This document shows, one piece after another, positions 63,495 to 64,000 of a DNA stretch of 64,000 nt (positions within the stretch are counted from its first letter, which is position 1; every line of letters begins with the position of its first letter). Under the pieces are notes generated by a model. The model did no database searches. It saw nothing but the letters and a program-made list of their open reading frames with translations, and was not told the origin of the DNA. The stretch is from positions 434,001 through 498,000 of the forward strand of contig NZ_CP117460.1 of the NCBI RefSeq assembly GCF_030687145.1. Reading direction: 5' to 3'. The stretch comes from Pseudomonas sp. FP1742 (lineage in GTDB: Bacteria; Pseudomonadota; Gammaproteobacteria; Pseudomonadales; Pseudomonadaceae). The translations under genes were made by a program, and so were the position numbers.

Positions 63495-64000
63495 GGGAGC
63501 TCCTTGCCGGGGCGGCGATGTTCAAAGGGATTCGGTGCATGCCGGCGAGTGCCGGCAGCAGGGTTGCGATCAGGCCCATCAACATCAGCGCGAAATACAG
63601 CGCCGGGCTGATGAGGTGTTGCTGCAGCAGCAGGTTGAGAAAGACGATCTCGCTCAAGCCGCGGATATTCAGTAAAAGGCTTTCCCGCCAACGGCTGGCC
63701 CCTTCAAACGAGACACCGGCCCAACCCAGGCCCAGCCAGTTGCCCAACAGTTTGCTGGCAATCGGCAACAGCAAAAGCGCGACCAGCTGCATACCGCCGA
63801 GGCTGTCGAGGGCGCTGTGCACGTTGATCTGCACGATACCGAACGTGAGGATCAGCGGGATGGCGATCCAGGTCTGCAAATGACTCATCCACGCCGTCGG
63901 CAACGGCAGCACCAATGGCATCTTGAGCGCGGCCATGCACAGCAGATAACCGATGCCGAAAATCAGTGCATTGAGCTTGAAATGTTCGGCGACCACCAGC
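63481..64000 (-). CDS. Cation/proton antiporter (CPA2-like), C-terminal part, cut by window end
   Basis: The C-terminal ~172 residues of a polytopic membrane protein run off the window. About five hydrophobic segments are visible, and ESLLLNIRGLSEIVFLNLLL followed by ISPALYFALMLMG matches the Kef/NhaP-type CPA2 signature (xLNxRGLxELxxLN). The stop overlaps the flavoprotein start, so it belongs to the aryl-polyene transcript. Transport role (Na+/H+ or K+/H+) cannot be judged from the fragment. The N-terminus lies beyond 64000. Confidence 0.75.
   Translation of the reverse strand, partial: LVVAEHFKLNALIFGIGYLLCMAALKMPLVLPLPTAWMSHLQTWIAIPLILTFGIVQINVHSALDSLGGMQLVALLLLPIASKLLGNWLGLGWAGVSFEGASRWRESLLLNIRGLSEIVFLNLLLQQHLISPALYFALMLMGLIATLLPALAGMHRIPLNIAAPARSSRANS

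Overview
The window is chromosomal DNA of a fluorescent Pseudomonas, most likely the P. fluorescens group. Three things support this: the gene order matches the conserved Pseudomonas stretch running from dtd/opgGH through the Tat, ubiquinone and medium-chain PHA loci to pilMNOPQ-aroKB-gltBD-hemE; codon use is GC-rich; and the dominant dispersed repeat is the Pseudomonas REP sequence (core GTGGGAGCGGGCTTG(C/T)CCGCGA), mostly as head-to-head pairs (REPINs) between genes.

Layout. 1-137: 3' end of dtd. 459-4836: opgGH (periplasmic glucans) closed by a strong terminator. 5065-7716: polar amino-acid ABC uptake operon. 7875-9791: HBM-type chemoreceptor (minus). 9999-12986: minus-strand string hisI-hisE-tatA-tatB-tatC-rsmE. 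13078-16072: ubiE-ubiJ-ubiB. 16226-23977: PHA locus, with plus-strand granule genes (PHA-system protein, phaI, phaF) converging on phaC1-phaZ-phaC2-phaD, and a DUF971 gene upstream. 24144-31272 (minus): hslV-hslU behind a sigma32-like promoter, a SPOR protein, argS and priA. 31603-34097: rpmE, a secreted nuclease-like protein, maeB. 34363-36804: penicillin-binding protein 1A, divergent from pilMNOPQ-aroK-aroB-SPOR/AAA protein (37019-45275). 45626-52842: gltB, gltD, hemE.

The last 11 kb is accessory. It holds a divergent MFS/LysR pair, a small unknown gene next to a broken gene remnant, a visibly AT-richer queC of enterobacterial type preceded by a structured non-coding stretch, and then the distal part of an aryl-polyene-type biosynthetic operon on the minus strand: cation/proton antiporter (cut by the window end), halogenase-like flavoprotein, methyltransferase, DUF3261 lipoprotein, ketosynthase, hotdog dehydratase, ketoreductase, second ketosynthase and a small secreted protein. 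From the antiporter to the second ketosynthase, consecutive genes overlap by 1 to 14 bases, so they are almost certainly one transcriptional unit.

Functionally the window combines core metabolism (histidine, arginyl-tRNA, shikimate, glutamate, haem, ubiquinone, malic enzyme), envelope work (glucans, Tat export, PBP1A, type IV pilus alignment complex, SPOR proteins), carbon storage (PHA), and the accessory pigment/lipid and queuosine genes. I saw no tRNA, rRNA, CRISPR array, prophage or intact insertion sequence. The least explained pieces are the queC island with its leader, a 159-bp near-symmetric palindrome between priA and rpmE, and a terminator-like hairpin embedded in the signal-peptide codons of the nuclease gene.
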